A DNA stretch of 64,000 nucleotides from NCBI GenBank assembly GCA_965222345.1, contig CBDCTS010000004.1, positions 1 to 64,000 on the forward strand. The letters are read 5' to 3'. This document shows positions 44,330-52,907 of this stretch, one piece after another (the stretch's first letter is position 1; every line of letters starts with the position of its first letter). The notes beneath the pieces were generated by a model, which worked only from the letters and a program-made list of their open reading frames with translations, had not been told where the DNA came from and made no database searches. This stretch comes from JADFGZ01 sp965222345. GTDB lineage: Bacteria; Acidobacteriota; Terriglobia; 2-12-FULL-54-10. The position numbers were made by a program, and so were the translations under genes.

Positions 44330-44454
44330 CTCTATTTCTTGCAAGCCTTCTTCGCACTGTGCGTCTTCAGAACGTTTGAGACAGGCCGGCCTCGCAGGCA
44401 GCTGACGTTTGGTTTTGGGCGGAGAGTAAAGCGCAAATCGGAAATTCCGCTAAG

Positions 44455-45738
44455 ATGAAGAGAGAAAGAGTCATGCAGGACATCCTGGACCGAATCAATC
44501 CCGACGAGTTGGTGAAGGTCGCGCTGGATTTGGGCAACATCGACAGCCCAACCGGCCAAGAGGGAGAGATAGCCGAGTTCGTCTACGGCTGGTTGGGGCA
44601 ACAGGGCTTTGCTCCGCGCAAGCTGGGGTTGTTCCGGAATCGCTTCAACGTCGCAGCCACGTTACCGGGGAACTCCCGTGGCAGGAGCCTGGTTTTCAAC
44701 AGCCACATGGATACTACCATCGCCAAGGAGGAGATTTGGACCACGCGAAGAGCGGCAGACCCGATTTTCCACTCGGCATGGCAGGAAGGCGACCTGCTCA
44801 TCGGCAACGGCATCTGCAACGATAAAGGGCCGATGGCCGCTTGGCTGATCGCGGCAAAGGCGATCCGCGAGAGCGGCGTTAGCATGAAGGGCGACCTTGT
44901 TCTGACGGCTGTCGTCGGGGAAATCGGTCTTGAACCGGTGGACGAATTCGAGCCCCCGGAATATCTGGCCAAAGAGGCCGGGACGCGATATGCCGTAACG
45001 CACGGGGCAGTCGGCGATTACGCGCTGGTGGCCGAGGGGACCGATTTCGGCTTGGTCTGGGTGGAGGCGGGAAAAGCTTTCTTTAAGATCACCGTCTTTG
45101 GGGAAGACGTGCCCATCTATACGCCCTACATACAGCGGCCGGCGCCAACCGAAAAGAGCCCGAATGCCATCGTTCGCATGGCCCGCTTAATCGAACATCT
45201 GGAGAGCTGGGCGTACGATTATGAGCGGCGGTATCGCTACGAATGCCCCGGCGGCGTAGTAGTCCCCAAAGTCAATATCGGCGCGATCAGGGGAGGCGTG
45301 CCTTACAAAATCACCAAGACCGTCCAGCAATGCGCGATCTACGTGGATGTCCGTATTACACCGACTCAGAATCCTCTGGACATTAGAGAGGAGCTGCGCG
45401 GTCTGCTTTCCAGCGCGGGACTGAACGGCGAGGTCGAGCTGTATGTCTACCGGCGAGGGTACGAGGGCCAGCAGGTAGAGCCTCTGGCTGAGTCCATCCG
45501 GCAATCTCACCGGCAGATCTTCGGTGAGCTTCCCCAGCTTGCCCCGGCCCCCTATTCCAGCATGTGGCGGGACATCAATGTCTTCAACGAGATGGGGATT
45601 CCCGCCATCACCTACGGACCCGGAGCCAGCGTGGGAGGTGGCAACTTCGCCATGCGCATCGAGGATTTGGTCACAGCCGCTAAACTCTATGCGCTCATCG
45701 CACTGGATGTTTGTAACCAGGAGAGAAATGCGGACTGA
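44455..45738 (+). CDS. M20-family metallohydrolase (ArgE/DapE/ACY1-like)
   Basis: This 427-aa zinc-dependent amide hydrolase has the usual ligands and base: HMDT (first His and Asp), GICNDKGPMAA (bridging Asp), TAVVGEIG (catalytic Glu) and a late region around PAITYGPGASVGGGNF. The dimerisation domain spans about 200-330. Start at ATG 44455; the in-frame ATG 44473, preceded by GAGAGAAAGAG, is an alternative. Relatives deacylate N-acyl amino acids, cleave dipeptides or hydrolyse N-carbamoyl compounds; the substrate is unknown. It follows the SDR gene by 125 bp on the same strand. Confidence 0.87.
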   Translation: MKRERVMQDILDRINPDELVKVALDLGNIDSPTGQEGEIAEFVYGWLGQQGFAPRKLGLFRNRFNVAATLPGNSRGRSLVFNSHMDTTIAKEEIWTTRRAADPIFHSAWQEGDLLIGNGICNDKGPMAAWLIAAKAIRESGVSMKGDLVLTAVVGEIGLEPVDEFEPPEYLAKEAGTRYAVTHGAVGDYALVAEGTDFGLVWVEAGKAFFKITVFGEDVPIYTPYIQRPAPTEKSPNAIVRMARLIEHLESWAYDYERRYRYECPGGVVVPKVNIGAIRGGVPYKITKTVQQCAIYVDVRITPTQNPLDIREELRGLLSSAGLNGEVELYVYRRGYEGQQVEPLAESIRQSHRQIFGELPQLAPAPYSSMWRDINVFNEMGIPAITYGPGASVGGGNFAMRIEDLVTAAKLYALIALDVCNQERNAD

Positions 45739-45844
45739 GTTGCCGAGGTAGTGCGGCAAAGAGCATCTCTGCCGTGGCTAGCATACTAGGTAACCATGCC
45801 ACTCTACTGAAGGAAAAAGGCATGAAGGCTGGAAAGGAAAATCT

Positions 45845-46888
45845 ATGAACGGTATCAATCGCAGACAGTTTCTCCGATATAGCGGCTTGAGCATAGGAAC
45901 AACCATTTGCAGCGGGGGAAGGTCAGTCGCTCTCTTTGGACAAAACCCGTCGACGGTGCGTGTATGCAGCCTCTCCGGTGGGATGAGCGCCGTAGCGGCC
46001 AACCTTTTGGTCCGCTCCGGAGCCACGCAAAAGCGGGGACTGAACGTGGAATTGCGGCCCTTCGGATCCGATGTTTCCGTCCAGAACTTCCTGCAAGGTC
46101 TGGCAGAGGTTTCCTTCGACTTCGGTCCCAGCCAGGTAGCCCTTGCCTGGTCGAGGTTTCCCACGGCAGTCATCAATAGCGTTCAGTGCAGCCAGAATGC
46201 GGTGATTGCCCGGACCGATTCGGGGATTGAGAAGATGGAGGATCTCCTCAACTTCGAGCAAAGGCACGGACGAAAACCAAGACTGGGGATTTTCGGCCGG
46301 GACTCTTCTAACTTCAATGAACTTACGGTGTTATTGGCTGTAAAGTTTGGAGTGAATCGTCCTCGAATGGAACAAACCTTCGATCTTGTGGAGGCCTCTC
46401 CTCCAGGGCTTATTCCCTTGCTAAGCCGCGGGGACATTGATGCCGCGACGTTGTTTGACCCCCTGGTCTTACGGGCTGAACTCGATGCGAATGCCCGGAT
46501 CGTCTTCGGTCCGTATGCGCAGGAGTTCGAGGCAATATGGGGAGCGCCGAAGATTCTGGCGGGTATCACTGTCCAGGTTGATTTCCTTCGGAAGAACCTA
46601 GACTTGATGAAGCGCTTCCGAGAGGCCTGGATTGAGACGGTCGAGTGGGCCTCCAGTAACGGGTACGAGTTCTTTCGAGAAGACCGCTTCAAGCAGCTAA
46701 CGGGCATCCGGGAAAACAGCGCCATCAATCGCCTGATAGAGCGCAATATCAAGTTGCCGCTGTTTACTGCACGTTGGGACCAGGCAATGAAGCAGACTCA
46801 GCTCAATTATCTCAGGGTCGCCGCCCAACAAGGCATTCTTCCATCCATTCCGGACACACCTATGACAGATCTTGAGAACTTCATCTAG
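45845..46888 (+). CDS. NitT/TauT-type substrate-binding protein, Tat-exported (paralogue 2)
   Basis: This 347-aa NMT1/THI5-like binding protein begins MNGINRRQFLRYSGLSIG, a Tat leader, and is a full-length paralogue of the protein at 37.7-38.8 kb (shared SVQNFLQGL, VSFDFGPSQ, FGRDSSNFNEL, TLFDPLVLRAE, REAWIETVEWAS). No permease or ATPase gene accompanies it, so it may feed the importer at 35.1-37.5 kb with a second ligand. It closes the plus-strand hydrolase cluster. Confidence 0.88.
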   Translation: MNGINRRQFLRYSGLSIGTTICSGGRSVALFGQNPSTVRVCSLSGGMSAVAANLLVRSGATQKRGLNVELRPFGSDVSVQNFLQGLAEVSFDFGPSQVALAWSRFPTAVINSVQCSQNAVIARTDSGIEKMEDLLNFEQRHGRKPRLGIFGRDSSNFNELTVLLAVKFGVNRPRMEQTFDLVEASPPGLIPLLSRGDIDAATLFDPLVLRAELDANARIVFGPYAQEFEAIWGAPKILAGITVQVDFLRKNLDLMKRFREAWIETVEWASSNGYEFFREDRFKQLTGIRENSAINRLIERNIKLPLFTARWDQAMKQTQLNYLRVAAQQGILPSIPDTPMTDLENFI

Positions 46889-46936
46889 CGGGTTGTTGAT
46901 ACAGTGGTGTAGGGGGTCCGCTTGGTAGTTCCTTTA

Positions 46937-47122
46937 TCCCCTTGGAATGGAAAGGTGTCTGAAAAAGCTGATTCTGTATGCTGATTTGACGGTTTTAGGG
47001 GACACTGAAAGGGAGTCTGGGAGCCACTGGCAGCAAACCTGCGCTGGAAGGGCTCAGTTAGAGGCTGATGGGTGTATACTCGCAACTGCCGGAGAGCCAA
47101 GAAATTAAATCCGGTTAATATC
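46937..47122. repeat. Dispersed intergenic repeat, unit B (partner at 26497-26705)
   Basis: This is a diverged copy of the repeat beside IS1380 copy 2: it begins GGAATGGAAAGGTGTCTGAA and ends near TTAAATCCGG. Small insertions and deletions relative to unit A break any shared reading frame. It runs directly into the relic of an amidohydrolase 3' end. Confidence 0.6.
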
Positions 47123-47179
47123 AGGAACCTGATGATCGGCCTGGGAGGGAAGGCCGGCTACCGCTCTCCTAATTTTTAG
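47123..47179 (+). pseudogene. Relic of an amidohydrolase 3' end
   Basis: Nineteen codons, RNLMIGLGGKAGYRSPNF and stop, match the last 19 codons of the gene ending at 49059 (KNLMTGLGGKIVFRSPNF). The DNA identity is about four fifths over 57 bp. Nothing of the rest of the gene remains. It shows that a tandem paralogue once stood upstream. Confidence 0.78.
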
Positions 47180-47256
47180 TCTGGATCGAGCTTGGACCTG
47201 CAACGGACTCTAAACTGCGTGGGCAATCTCCTACTTGGGGATCTGCCGGAGGGAAA

Positions 47257-49059
47257 ATGATGAAAAAATTGTTTATCTCCGTTTTCAGCTTGGCTTTCCT
47301 GATTCTGGTGGTCGTTTGTTTTCCGTTCAAAAGCTCCCAGGCTCAGGACCTGGGCACTCTGCGGGAGCTGGCCGTCTACCCGACCCTGATCCTGCACAAC
47401 GGCAAGATTGCCAGCATGGACCCGAGCCTGACCTTCTACCCTGCAATGGCGGTGCGCGAGGACCGGATATGGAGGCTGGGGACAGACGCGCAGATCACGC
47501 CGCTGGCCGGGCCGCAGACCGAAATGATTGACTTGAAGGGGCGGACCGTGGTTCCGGGTCTCATTGATGCCCACACGCATCCGCACCTGTGGGGTCTCTG
47601 GCACCTCGGAGGAAAATACGACAAACAACTGGAGCCCGTCTTTCTGCCGGCCAACAACCTGGATGAACTCCGCTCGAAGCTGGCCCCCACCATCCAAAAC
47701 CGCATTCGGGAACTAGGGAAGGGGCAATGGGTCAGCGTCAACATCCCTTGGCAGTTGGCCGACGGGGATCAGGCCATCGAAGAGAAAGTGATTACCCTGG
47801 AGGAGTTGGACCGTTTGGCTCCGGACAACCCGGTCCTGATCGAGTCCGGCTACATGGGCGGCTTTTCCAACAGCAAAGCCAGACAGCTCATGCGGGAAAA
47901 CCTGGGAACAGTGGTATACGGGTTGCGCGCCCGCTATCTTGTCCCTCACGACATCATTCTGCGAGACCGGTTGCCCGTCGTCGCCGACTTCCTGGAAGAA
48001 GAGATGGCGGAGAACTCAGCCTATGGGCTCACTACCTTTGGGAGTCACATCGAACCGCAGAATGTCTTGCGGGCTCTGAAGTTGTTGGACCAGCAAGGAA
48101 GGATGCCCATGCGATTTGCCTGGGTCCATCGTGCCGGCTTTTCCTTGGCCAAAGACCCGGTGGAGTTTTACCGGCTGATGGGAGACATTGTGGGGCATGG
48201 GACCGATTTTTTGTGGAACATGGGTGTGGGAGGAGAGACCTGGGGCCAGGGGTGCACGCAGGCCATCGGCCTTACGGAAGCGGTTCGAGAGCGCGACCGG
48301 CAGACCGCCTGCCAGACCGTGCCGGGGCAGCCCTTCTTTGACGCTCTGCTGTCCGCGGTGAAATCCCGTTTACGGGTAGCCATTCTGCATGCTACCAGCG
48401 ACGGGATGCTCGACGGAGCCTTCCAATTGGCTGGTGAGGCCATGAAGGGCCGGGACGCCCTGACGCTGGAGGAAATTCGGAACATGCGCTGGGGTTTTGA
48501 ACATGGCCAAATGATCCGGCCGGAGCAACCTGCCATCGCGGCCCGGTTCGGCTTTTTCATGAGCTTCCAGGCTACGCAGTATTCGCGGGCGCGGCTACTC
48601 ACCCAAAGAGACTACGGGGAGCAATACATCCCCTGGATTGAGCCGGCCAAAAGCTGGCTGGACTCTGGCGCGCGTATGATCATTTCCTCCGACGCCCACA
48701 TTGGGAGACTGAGCGACAATGCGGAAAAGATGATCCATGAGGCTCTGATCCGGGACTGGCCTTACCGCGACTCGGTCTGGCCGTGGGTCGCCTTCTATGT
48801 GACGCGGGAACTGAAGGGCAAGGTCTGGACGCCGGAGGAGCGAATCGACCGTATCTCCGCCCTGAGGGGTTGGACCAACTGGGCGGCTGAGTATGTTCTC
48901 CGCGACAAGGAGATCGGCACGCTCGAGCCAGGTAAGCTGGCCGACTTTGCCGTCATTGATCGGGACTACTTCACCATTCCTCCGAGAGAGCTTTTTGACA
49001 TCAAGAACCTGATGACCGGCCTGGGAGGGAAGATCGTCTTTCGGTCTCCGAATTTCTAG
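47257..49059 (+). CDS. Secreted amidohydrolase (Amidohydrolase_3, YtcJ-like)
   Basis: This 600-aa metal-dependent hydrolase has a signal peptide (MMKKLFISVFSLAFLILVVVC, cleaved near SSQAQ) and the amidohydrolase_3 fold. Metal ligands are suggested by VPGLIDAHTHPHLWG (about 100-114), WVHRAG, HATSDGM, EHGQM and SSDAHIG; the C-terminal composite-domain motif is GTLEPGKLADFAVIDRD. Such exported enzymes are frequent in soil bacteria and their substrates are mostly unknown. Short relics of paralogues lie on both sides (47123-47179 and 50079-50169), so it may be the survivor of a tandem family. Confidence 0.87.
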   Translation: MMKKLFISVFSLAFLILVVVCFPFKSSQAQDLGTLRELAVYPTLILHNGKIASMDPSLTFYPAMAVREDRIWRLGTDAQITPLAGPQTEMIDLKGRTVVPGLIDAHTHPHLWGLWHLGGKYDKQLEPVFLPANNLDELRSKLAPTIQNRIRELGKGQWVSVNIPWQLADGDQAIEEKVITLEELDRLAPDNPVLIESGYMGGFSNSKARQLMRENLGTVVYGLRARYLVPHDIILRDRLPVVADFLEEEMAENSAYGLTTFGSHIEPQNVLRALKLLDQQGRMPMRFAWVHRAGFSLAKDPVEFYRLMGDIVGHGTDFLWNMGVGGETWGQGCTQAIGLTEAVRERDRQTACQTVPGQPFFDALLSAVKSRLRVAILHATSDGMLDGAFQLAGEAMKGRDALTLEEIRNMRWGFEHGQMIRPEQPAIAARFGFFMSFQATQYSRARLLTQRDYGEQYIPWIEPAKSWLDSGARMIISSDAHIGRLSDNAEKMIHEALIRDWPYRDSVWPWVAFYVTRELKGKVWTPEERIDRISALRGWTNWAAEYVLRDKEIGTLEPGKLADFAVIDRDYFTIPPRELFDIKNLMTGLGGKIVFRSPNF

Positions 49060-49288
49060 TATGGAATGAACTGCCCAACCGACCCCGCGCATGGTCTATG
49101 AGGGGCCGAGTGTAACAAATGAAACAGACCTATGTCAGGAGGTCTGAATTTTCCAATGTCCGTGTCGCTCCCTGCTATTGCCCGTACTACCCATCTTCTC
49201 TTCGTGCTCTTCTCTTGCCCTCTAAGCGTACATTAGACTCGTATGGAGAGATGTCGCGCAATATTGACACTTAGGAGATCGATGAAGG

Positions 49289-50020
49289 ATGAACCAAATA
49301 AGCAACCCAACTAGGCCGGTTAACCCCCGGCGTTCGTACGCCAGTCTATGCTTTTTCATCCTTGCGGCAATAACATTGCAACTATGCAATTGGCAGCCGC
49401 TTTGTGCGCAGCAGCGTGATCCTGCGGTAGAGATCTACGGACTGACCGGGGCTTACTATTTTGGGAATAGTTCGAACGTGTTGAAGAGCGGGGAATGGAA
49501 GCCGCAGGTTGGGGTGGGTGGTCTGTTTCCTCTGGGATCGAGGTGGGCGTTGATGATAGATGGAGTCACGAGCCATCTGGAGGTCAATGAGGGGCCACAT
49601 GGTCCATATACTGAACATCCTTTTTCAGAGTTCTACAAAGTGAATCCTGGGATTCAGAATAATGATGTTACGACGCAAAGACTGGTTGCCATTCTGCCAT
49701 CCGTCGTCAGGCTGTGGAGAAGGGATCGATTCTCGATCTATATCGGAGCCGGTCTTGGATTGGAGCATCAGCGTCAACTGATAAGGTATCAGCCGGCTCA
49801 TCCACAGGAGAATCCTGATGGAAGCAGCACCCTTGTTCGCGCTGAAGAATTTGTGGAGTCCAGGGATGTGGTATCGATCACGCCCTTAATCTTTCGCGCG
49901 GGTATACTGATGAGCCTTGCTCCACGTGTTGTCTTGCGAGGGGGGTACTCGCACGTTCTTGGTTACATCGATACGCCTGCCTCCCGATCTCTCGAAGTGG
50001 GTATCGGATATCGTTTCTAA
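49289..50020 (+). CDS. Predicted outer-membrane beta-barrel protein
   Basis: This 243-aa protein has an N-terminal signal peptide (YASLCFFILAAITLQLCNW, cleaved near LCAQQ), alternating hydrophobic strands and a C-terminal aromatic end (SLEVGIGYRF) as expected for an outer-membrane barrel. Stretches such as VEIYGLTGAYYFG and VVLRGGYSHVLGY look like OmpA/OprF-type strands. No family could be named. It points to a diderm host. The start is ATG 49289; the leader is slightly long before the hydrophobic core. Confidence 0.65.
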   Translation: MNQISNPTRPVNPRRSYASLCFFILAAITLQLCNWQPLCAQQRDPAVEIYGLTGAYYFGNSSNVLKSGEWKPQVGVGGLFPLGSRWALMIDGVTSHLEVNEGPHGPYTEHPFSEFYKVNPGIQNNDVTTQRLVAILPSVVRLWRRDRFSIYIGAGLGLEHQRQLIRYQPAHPQENPDGSSTLVRAEEFVESRDVVSITPLIFRAGILMSLAPRVVLRGGYSHVLGYIDTPASRSLEVGIGYRF

Positions 50021-50078
50021 CGGCCTGTCGGGCATACGCTCGGCACCAAGTGCCCAGGATTCCTGGTCTGGATTTCCG

Positions 50079-50169
50079 GGCTGCACGCAGACCATCGGCT
50101 TCACGGAAGCGGTTCCAGAACGCGACCGGCAGACCGCCTGCCAGACCGTGCCGGGGCAGACCTACTTTG
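50079..50169 (+). pseudogene. Relic of an amidohydrolase internal segment
   Basis: About 30 codons, GCTQTIGFTEAVPERDRQTACQTVPGQTYFG, match residues encoded at 48250-48340 of the neighbouring amidohydrolase (GCTQAIGLTEAVRERDRQT...), with close to nine tenths DNA identity. Flanking sequence is unrelated. It overlaps the last few bases of the cupin gene on the other strand. Confidence 0.8.
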
Positions 50170-50515
50170 GTCGGATGTGGTACCGAACTTCGAAGGTGGT
50201 GCAGCCTTCCTGCGATTTCCAGGGTCCATGCTTCATACCCGGCGGGCGGCAGGCATACATCCCGGCGGAGAAATTCTTTCCCAGGCAAATGTCGTAGATG
50301 GAGCCTTCCAGAATGTACACCTCTTCCCAAAAGTCATGCGTCAGGGTCCCGTTCGCCGACGTGTCGGTGCCGGGGCTGAACCGCAGCATGCGAGTTGCCA
50401 CCCCGGTCTCCGGGTCATGGGCGAGGATGCGCTCGTGCAGTCCGGAAACTTTGCCGGGTGCCGGAGTCCAGTCCACATTCGTCGCGGGGAAGAATTCGAA
50501 TTCGGGTTTGCTCAC
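50162..50515 (-). CDS. Small cupin protein (ChrR-like)
   Basis: This 117-aa single-domain cupin shows the metal-binding pattern in GTLTHDFWEEVYILEG (motif 1, with His and Glu) and GMKHGPWKS (motif 2). Small cupins like this act as dioxygenases, isomerases or anti-sigma-type sensors. It starts 17 bp after the stop of the HpaB-like gene and is therefore the last gene of that operon; a role in the same oxidative pathway is likely. Its last codons abut an amidohydrolase relic, so the natural C-terminus may have been altered. Confidence 0.82.
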   Translation of the reverse strand: MSKPEFEFFPATNVDWTPAPGKVSGLHERILAHDPETGVATRMLRFSPGTDTSANGTLTHDFWEEVYILEGSIYDICLGKNFSAGMYACRPPGMKHGPWKSQEGCTTFEVRYHIRPK

Positions 50516-50532
50516 CTGCGCACCTCCTCGGT

Positions 50533-52032
50533 TCAGTCGGTCGATTCAATTCCTTCGGATCGTTCGGATCGCTTCGTGCTGAGAATGGTCGGCAATTCGT
50601 AGCTGCTCAGGAACTGTTCTGCGCTGCGGAGCGCTTCGTCGTAGCCGTAATTGCGAAAGGCGTAGCCTTTGGCGACAAACGGCGCGCCCGCGTAGAACAT
50701 CTCATATTGAAGGTGGCGACCCGCGAACTCGGAACCGACAATATCCCATGCCAGCTTGAAGAGTTTCACCCGATCTTCCGGAGACGTATTGGGCGATCGC
50801 AAATAGCGTTCCATGTCCGCCCTTGTCAGATCGGCCGTGAGGTCGCGGTATGATGCGGGCAGCTGAATGACCCCACTGCCGGCCAGCTCGCGCAGCAGAA
50901 GAATGGCGCGCGGATACAACTCCGCTTGGAGGCCCATGGAACCGTACAGGAACCTGGGGTTCGGCTTGGCTACGCCGTTGCGGTCCATCGCGTATGTGGA
51001 CTCCGAGGCCAGGACCATTCCTTCCACGATGGCAGCCAGCGAGGCGAGGTCGCCGAGTTTTTCCTGAACCGAAGGGATTTTGTCGATTCCGTTCACTTGT
51101 GTGATCCTGCGCGCCACGCCGAGAATGAATTTCATTTTGGCGATCAGGCGAATTTGCGCCTGGGTGTTCCCGAGGACGTGCGCCGCCGTCTCGAAAAACT
51201 GCCGCCGGACTTGGTCCACGTCACGGTACACGAAGACGTTCTCCCAGGGGACGAAGACATCGTCGAATACAATGAGCGCGTCGGTCTCGTCGAACCGGGT
51301 GGAGAGCGGATAGTCGAAGCGGCTGGGCTGGTAGGAGGCATAGGGTCTACGGCAATAAACCTTCAGGCCCCGTGTATTCAACGGCAGCACAAAGGAAAGA
51401 GCGTACCTCTCGTCCTGCGGAGTCAGCGGCTTGATGCAACTGACAAACAACCAGTCCGAGAGTGCCGTTGCCGTGCCCAGCATCTGGGAACCGCGGACGA
51501 CTATCCCGCCGTCTTGCTCTTTGAGAGCGCCGACTTGCAGCAGCTCCTCGCTCCAGCCGTGCGCCGTCACGCTGCGGTCAATCTGCGGCGGGATGATGAC
51601 GTAGCTGACGAAGAGATTTTCTTCGACAACTTTGCGATAAAACCGCGACACGTTCTTCCCAAAAGAGCGGCCATCCTTGTCGAACGTCTGCGGAGAACTC
51701 GCGAAACCAGCCAGGAAACCGCCGACGTGGTCCGGGCTGCGTCCTACGAAACCTTTGGAAATTTCCGCCCAGGCGGAAATGGCGCGGCGTCGCTCCACCA
51801 AGTCATCGAGCGAGCGCGGGATCAGGAAGACTTTGTTCGCTTCCTTGCCGGTTTCCGGGGAAATGTATGTCATCCCTTTGACTGGATCAGCTGCCTTGTC
51901 GTACATCGTCGCGAACGTGCGAGCAATTCCTTCGAAGGCACGGTCTTGGGCAACATCCCCGACGCGGGCGCCGTCAAGGAAAATGGCCCTGTCATCCGCA
52001 AGCGATTGCAAGTATTGGGCGCCGGTCCTCAT
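50533..52032 (-). CDS. HpaB-family flavin-dependent monooxygenase
   Basis: This 499-aa protein starts at ATG 52032 (GGTGA just upstream; a GTG 9 bp earlier is in frame). It belongs to the 4-hydroxyphenylacetate 3-monooxygenase large-component family, with acyl-CoA-dehydrogenase fold: N-terminal domain (MRTGAQYLQSL, ... GRSPDHVGGFLAGF) and C-terminal FAD domain (VFDDVFVPWENVF, IGD-like LPASYRDL). These enzymes use FADH2 from a separate reductase to hydroxylate phenols or related rings, including pyrrole-2-carboxylate. No HpaC-type reductase is adjacent. It is third in the UbiD-DUF2848-HpaB-cupin operon. Confidence 0.9.
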   Translation of the reverse strand: MRTGAQYLQSLADDRAIFLDGARVGDVAQDRAFEGIARTFATMYDKAADPVKGMTYISPETGKEANKVFLIPRSLDDLVERRRAISAWAEISKGFVGRSPDHVGGFLAGFASSPQTFDKDGRSFGKNVSRFYRKVVEENLFVSYVIIPPQIDRSVTAHGWSEELLQVGALKEQDGGIVVRGSQMLGTATALSDWLFVSCIKPLTPQDERYALSFVLPLNTRGLKVYCRRPYASYQPSRFDYPLSTRFDETDALIVFDDVFVPWENVFVYRDVDQVRRQFFETAAHVLGNTQAQIRLIAKMKFILGVARRITQVNGIDKIPSVQEKLGDLASLAAIVEGMVLASESTYAMDRNGVAKPNPRFLYGSMGLQAELYPRAILLLRELAGSGVIQLPASYRDLTADLTRADMERYLRSPNTSPEDRVKLFKLAWDIVGSEFAGRHLQYEMFYAGAPFVAKGYAFRNYGYDEALRSAEQFLSSYELPTILSTKRSERSEGIESTD

Positions 52033-52126
52033 GGGTATCACCTCGGAAGGTTTGCAGCCGCTCGGGTACGGTCGCGGCTTGAATTTCAGGATCGTGCCCG
52101 CTTCCTCACGGTTCCTTCGATTACGC

Positions 52127-52819
52127 TCAGGGCAGGCGCGGTTCGGATTTACGGCGGATCCTGCATTCGTAGGAAAGTTTCCGGTGATCCGGGGTTTCTA
52201 ACTCGCATCCAAAGTAATCGGTGAACGCGAACTCCTTGGAGCGTAGCGGGAGCGTTCCCATCAGCAGCACGGCGCCTTCCAGGCCACTCGTAAGGTTCAG
52301 ACTTGCCAACAACTCCGGCGGAGAAAGCAATTGCGCTAGCGTGCCCGACTGATACAATTCGCGTTCAGGTCCCGGCCGGGCCCAGCTGCGCATGGCGATC
52401 TCATTCCAGATGCCCGCCGCATCGCGATACCGCCAGGCGTGTGCGCTCAGGGGCTTCGGCAGTTTCTTGGAACGCTCGATTGAGCGGCGCTCTTCTTCGC
52501 GATCAGTAAAATCTACAATAACCGATACCAGCGCGTCATCCAAGCTGTCGCTGCGGAACAGCAATGCAGGCTCGACTTCGCCAGACACCAGGCGGGAGGC
52601 AATCACGAGTTCCGTGTCGGTAGTGGCCCAGGAAGCGTCGAGGGGGTAGAGAGTCGGGACGCGGTCGGGCGCGGGAATTCCTTGCTTTTCGAGTTCCGCG
52701 ATGTGCGCCTGGACTTGCGCCGCATCCCGCCCGGTATATCCGGCAACCAGGACTTGGCGCACCGGAAACTCCACAGGCGCGCCATCGAGTTGCAGCATCA
52801 GCTTTTTGCTTAGCAGCAT
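52127..52819 (-). CDS. DUF2848 family protein
   Basis: This 230-aa protein fits the DUF2848 family (PF11010): EFPVRQVLVAGYTGRDAAQVQAHIAELEKQGIPAP at the start, then PTLYPLDASWATTD and SGLEGAVLLMGTLP, and a C-terminal YFGCELETPDHRKLSYE. No biochemical function is established for it. It is found in catabolic clusters with UbiD-type and hydrolase genes, as here, 89 bp downstream of UbiD and 94 bp upstream of the HpaB-type monooxygenase. No membrane segments or signal. Confidence 0.8.
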   Translation of the reverse strand: MLLSKKLMLQLDGAPVEFPVRQVLVAGYTGRDAAQVQAHIAELEKQGIPAPDRVPTLYPLDASWATTDTELVIASRLVSGEVEPALLFRSDSLDDALVSVIVDFTDREEERRSIERSKKLPKPLSAHAWRYRDAAGIWNEIAMRSWARPGPERELYQSGTLAQLLSPPELLASLNLTSGLEGAVLLMGTLPLRSKEFAFTDYFGCELETPDHRKLSYECRIRRKSEPRLP

Positions 52820-52907
52820 GGGGAAGACCTTACAACGATGCCATTGGAAACGTGCTCACTACACTCGTGACGGATAATCGAAATTCCGCACTTCCACGTC
52901 TGCTTAT

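Noticed and set aside
50926..52224. A 432-codon plus-strand frame opposite the HpaB-like gene
   Set aside because: The minus-strand HpaB-family protein is convincing over its full length; the plus frame shows no domain.
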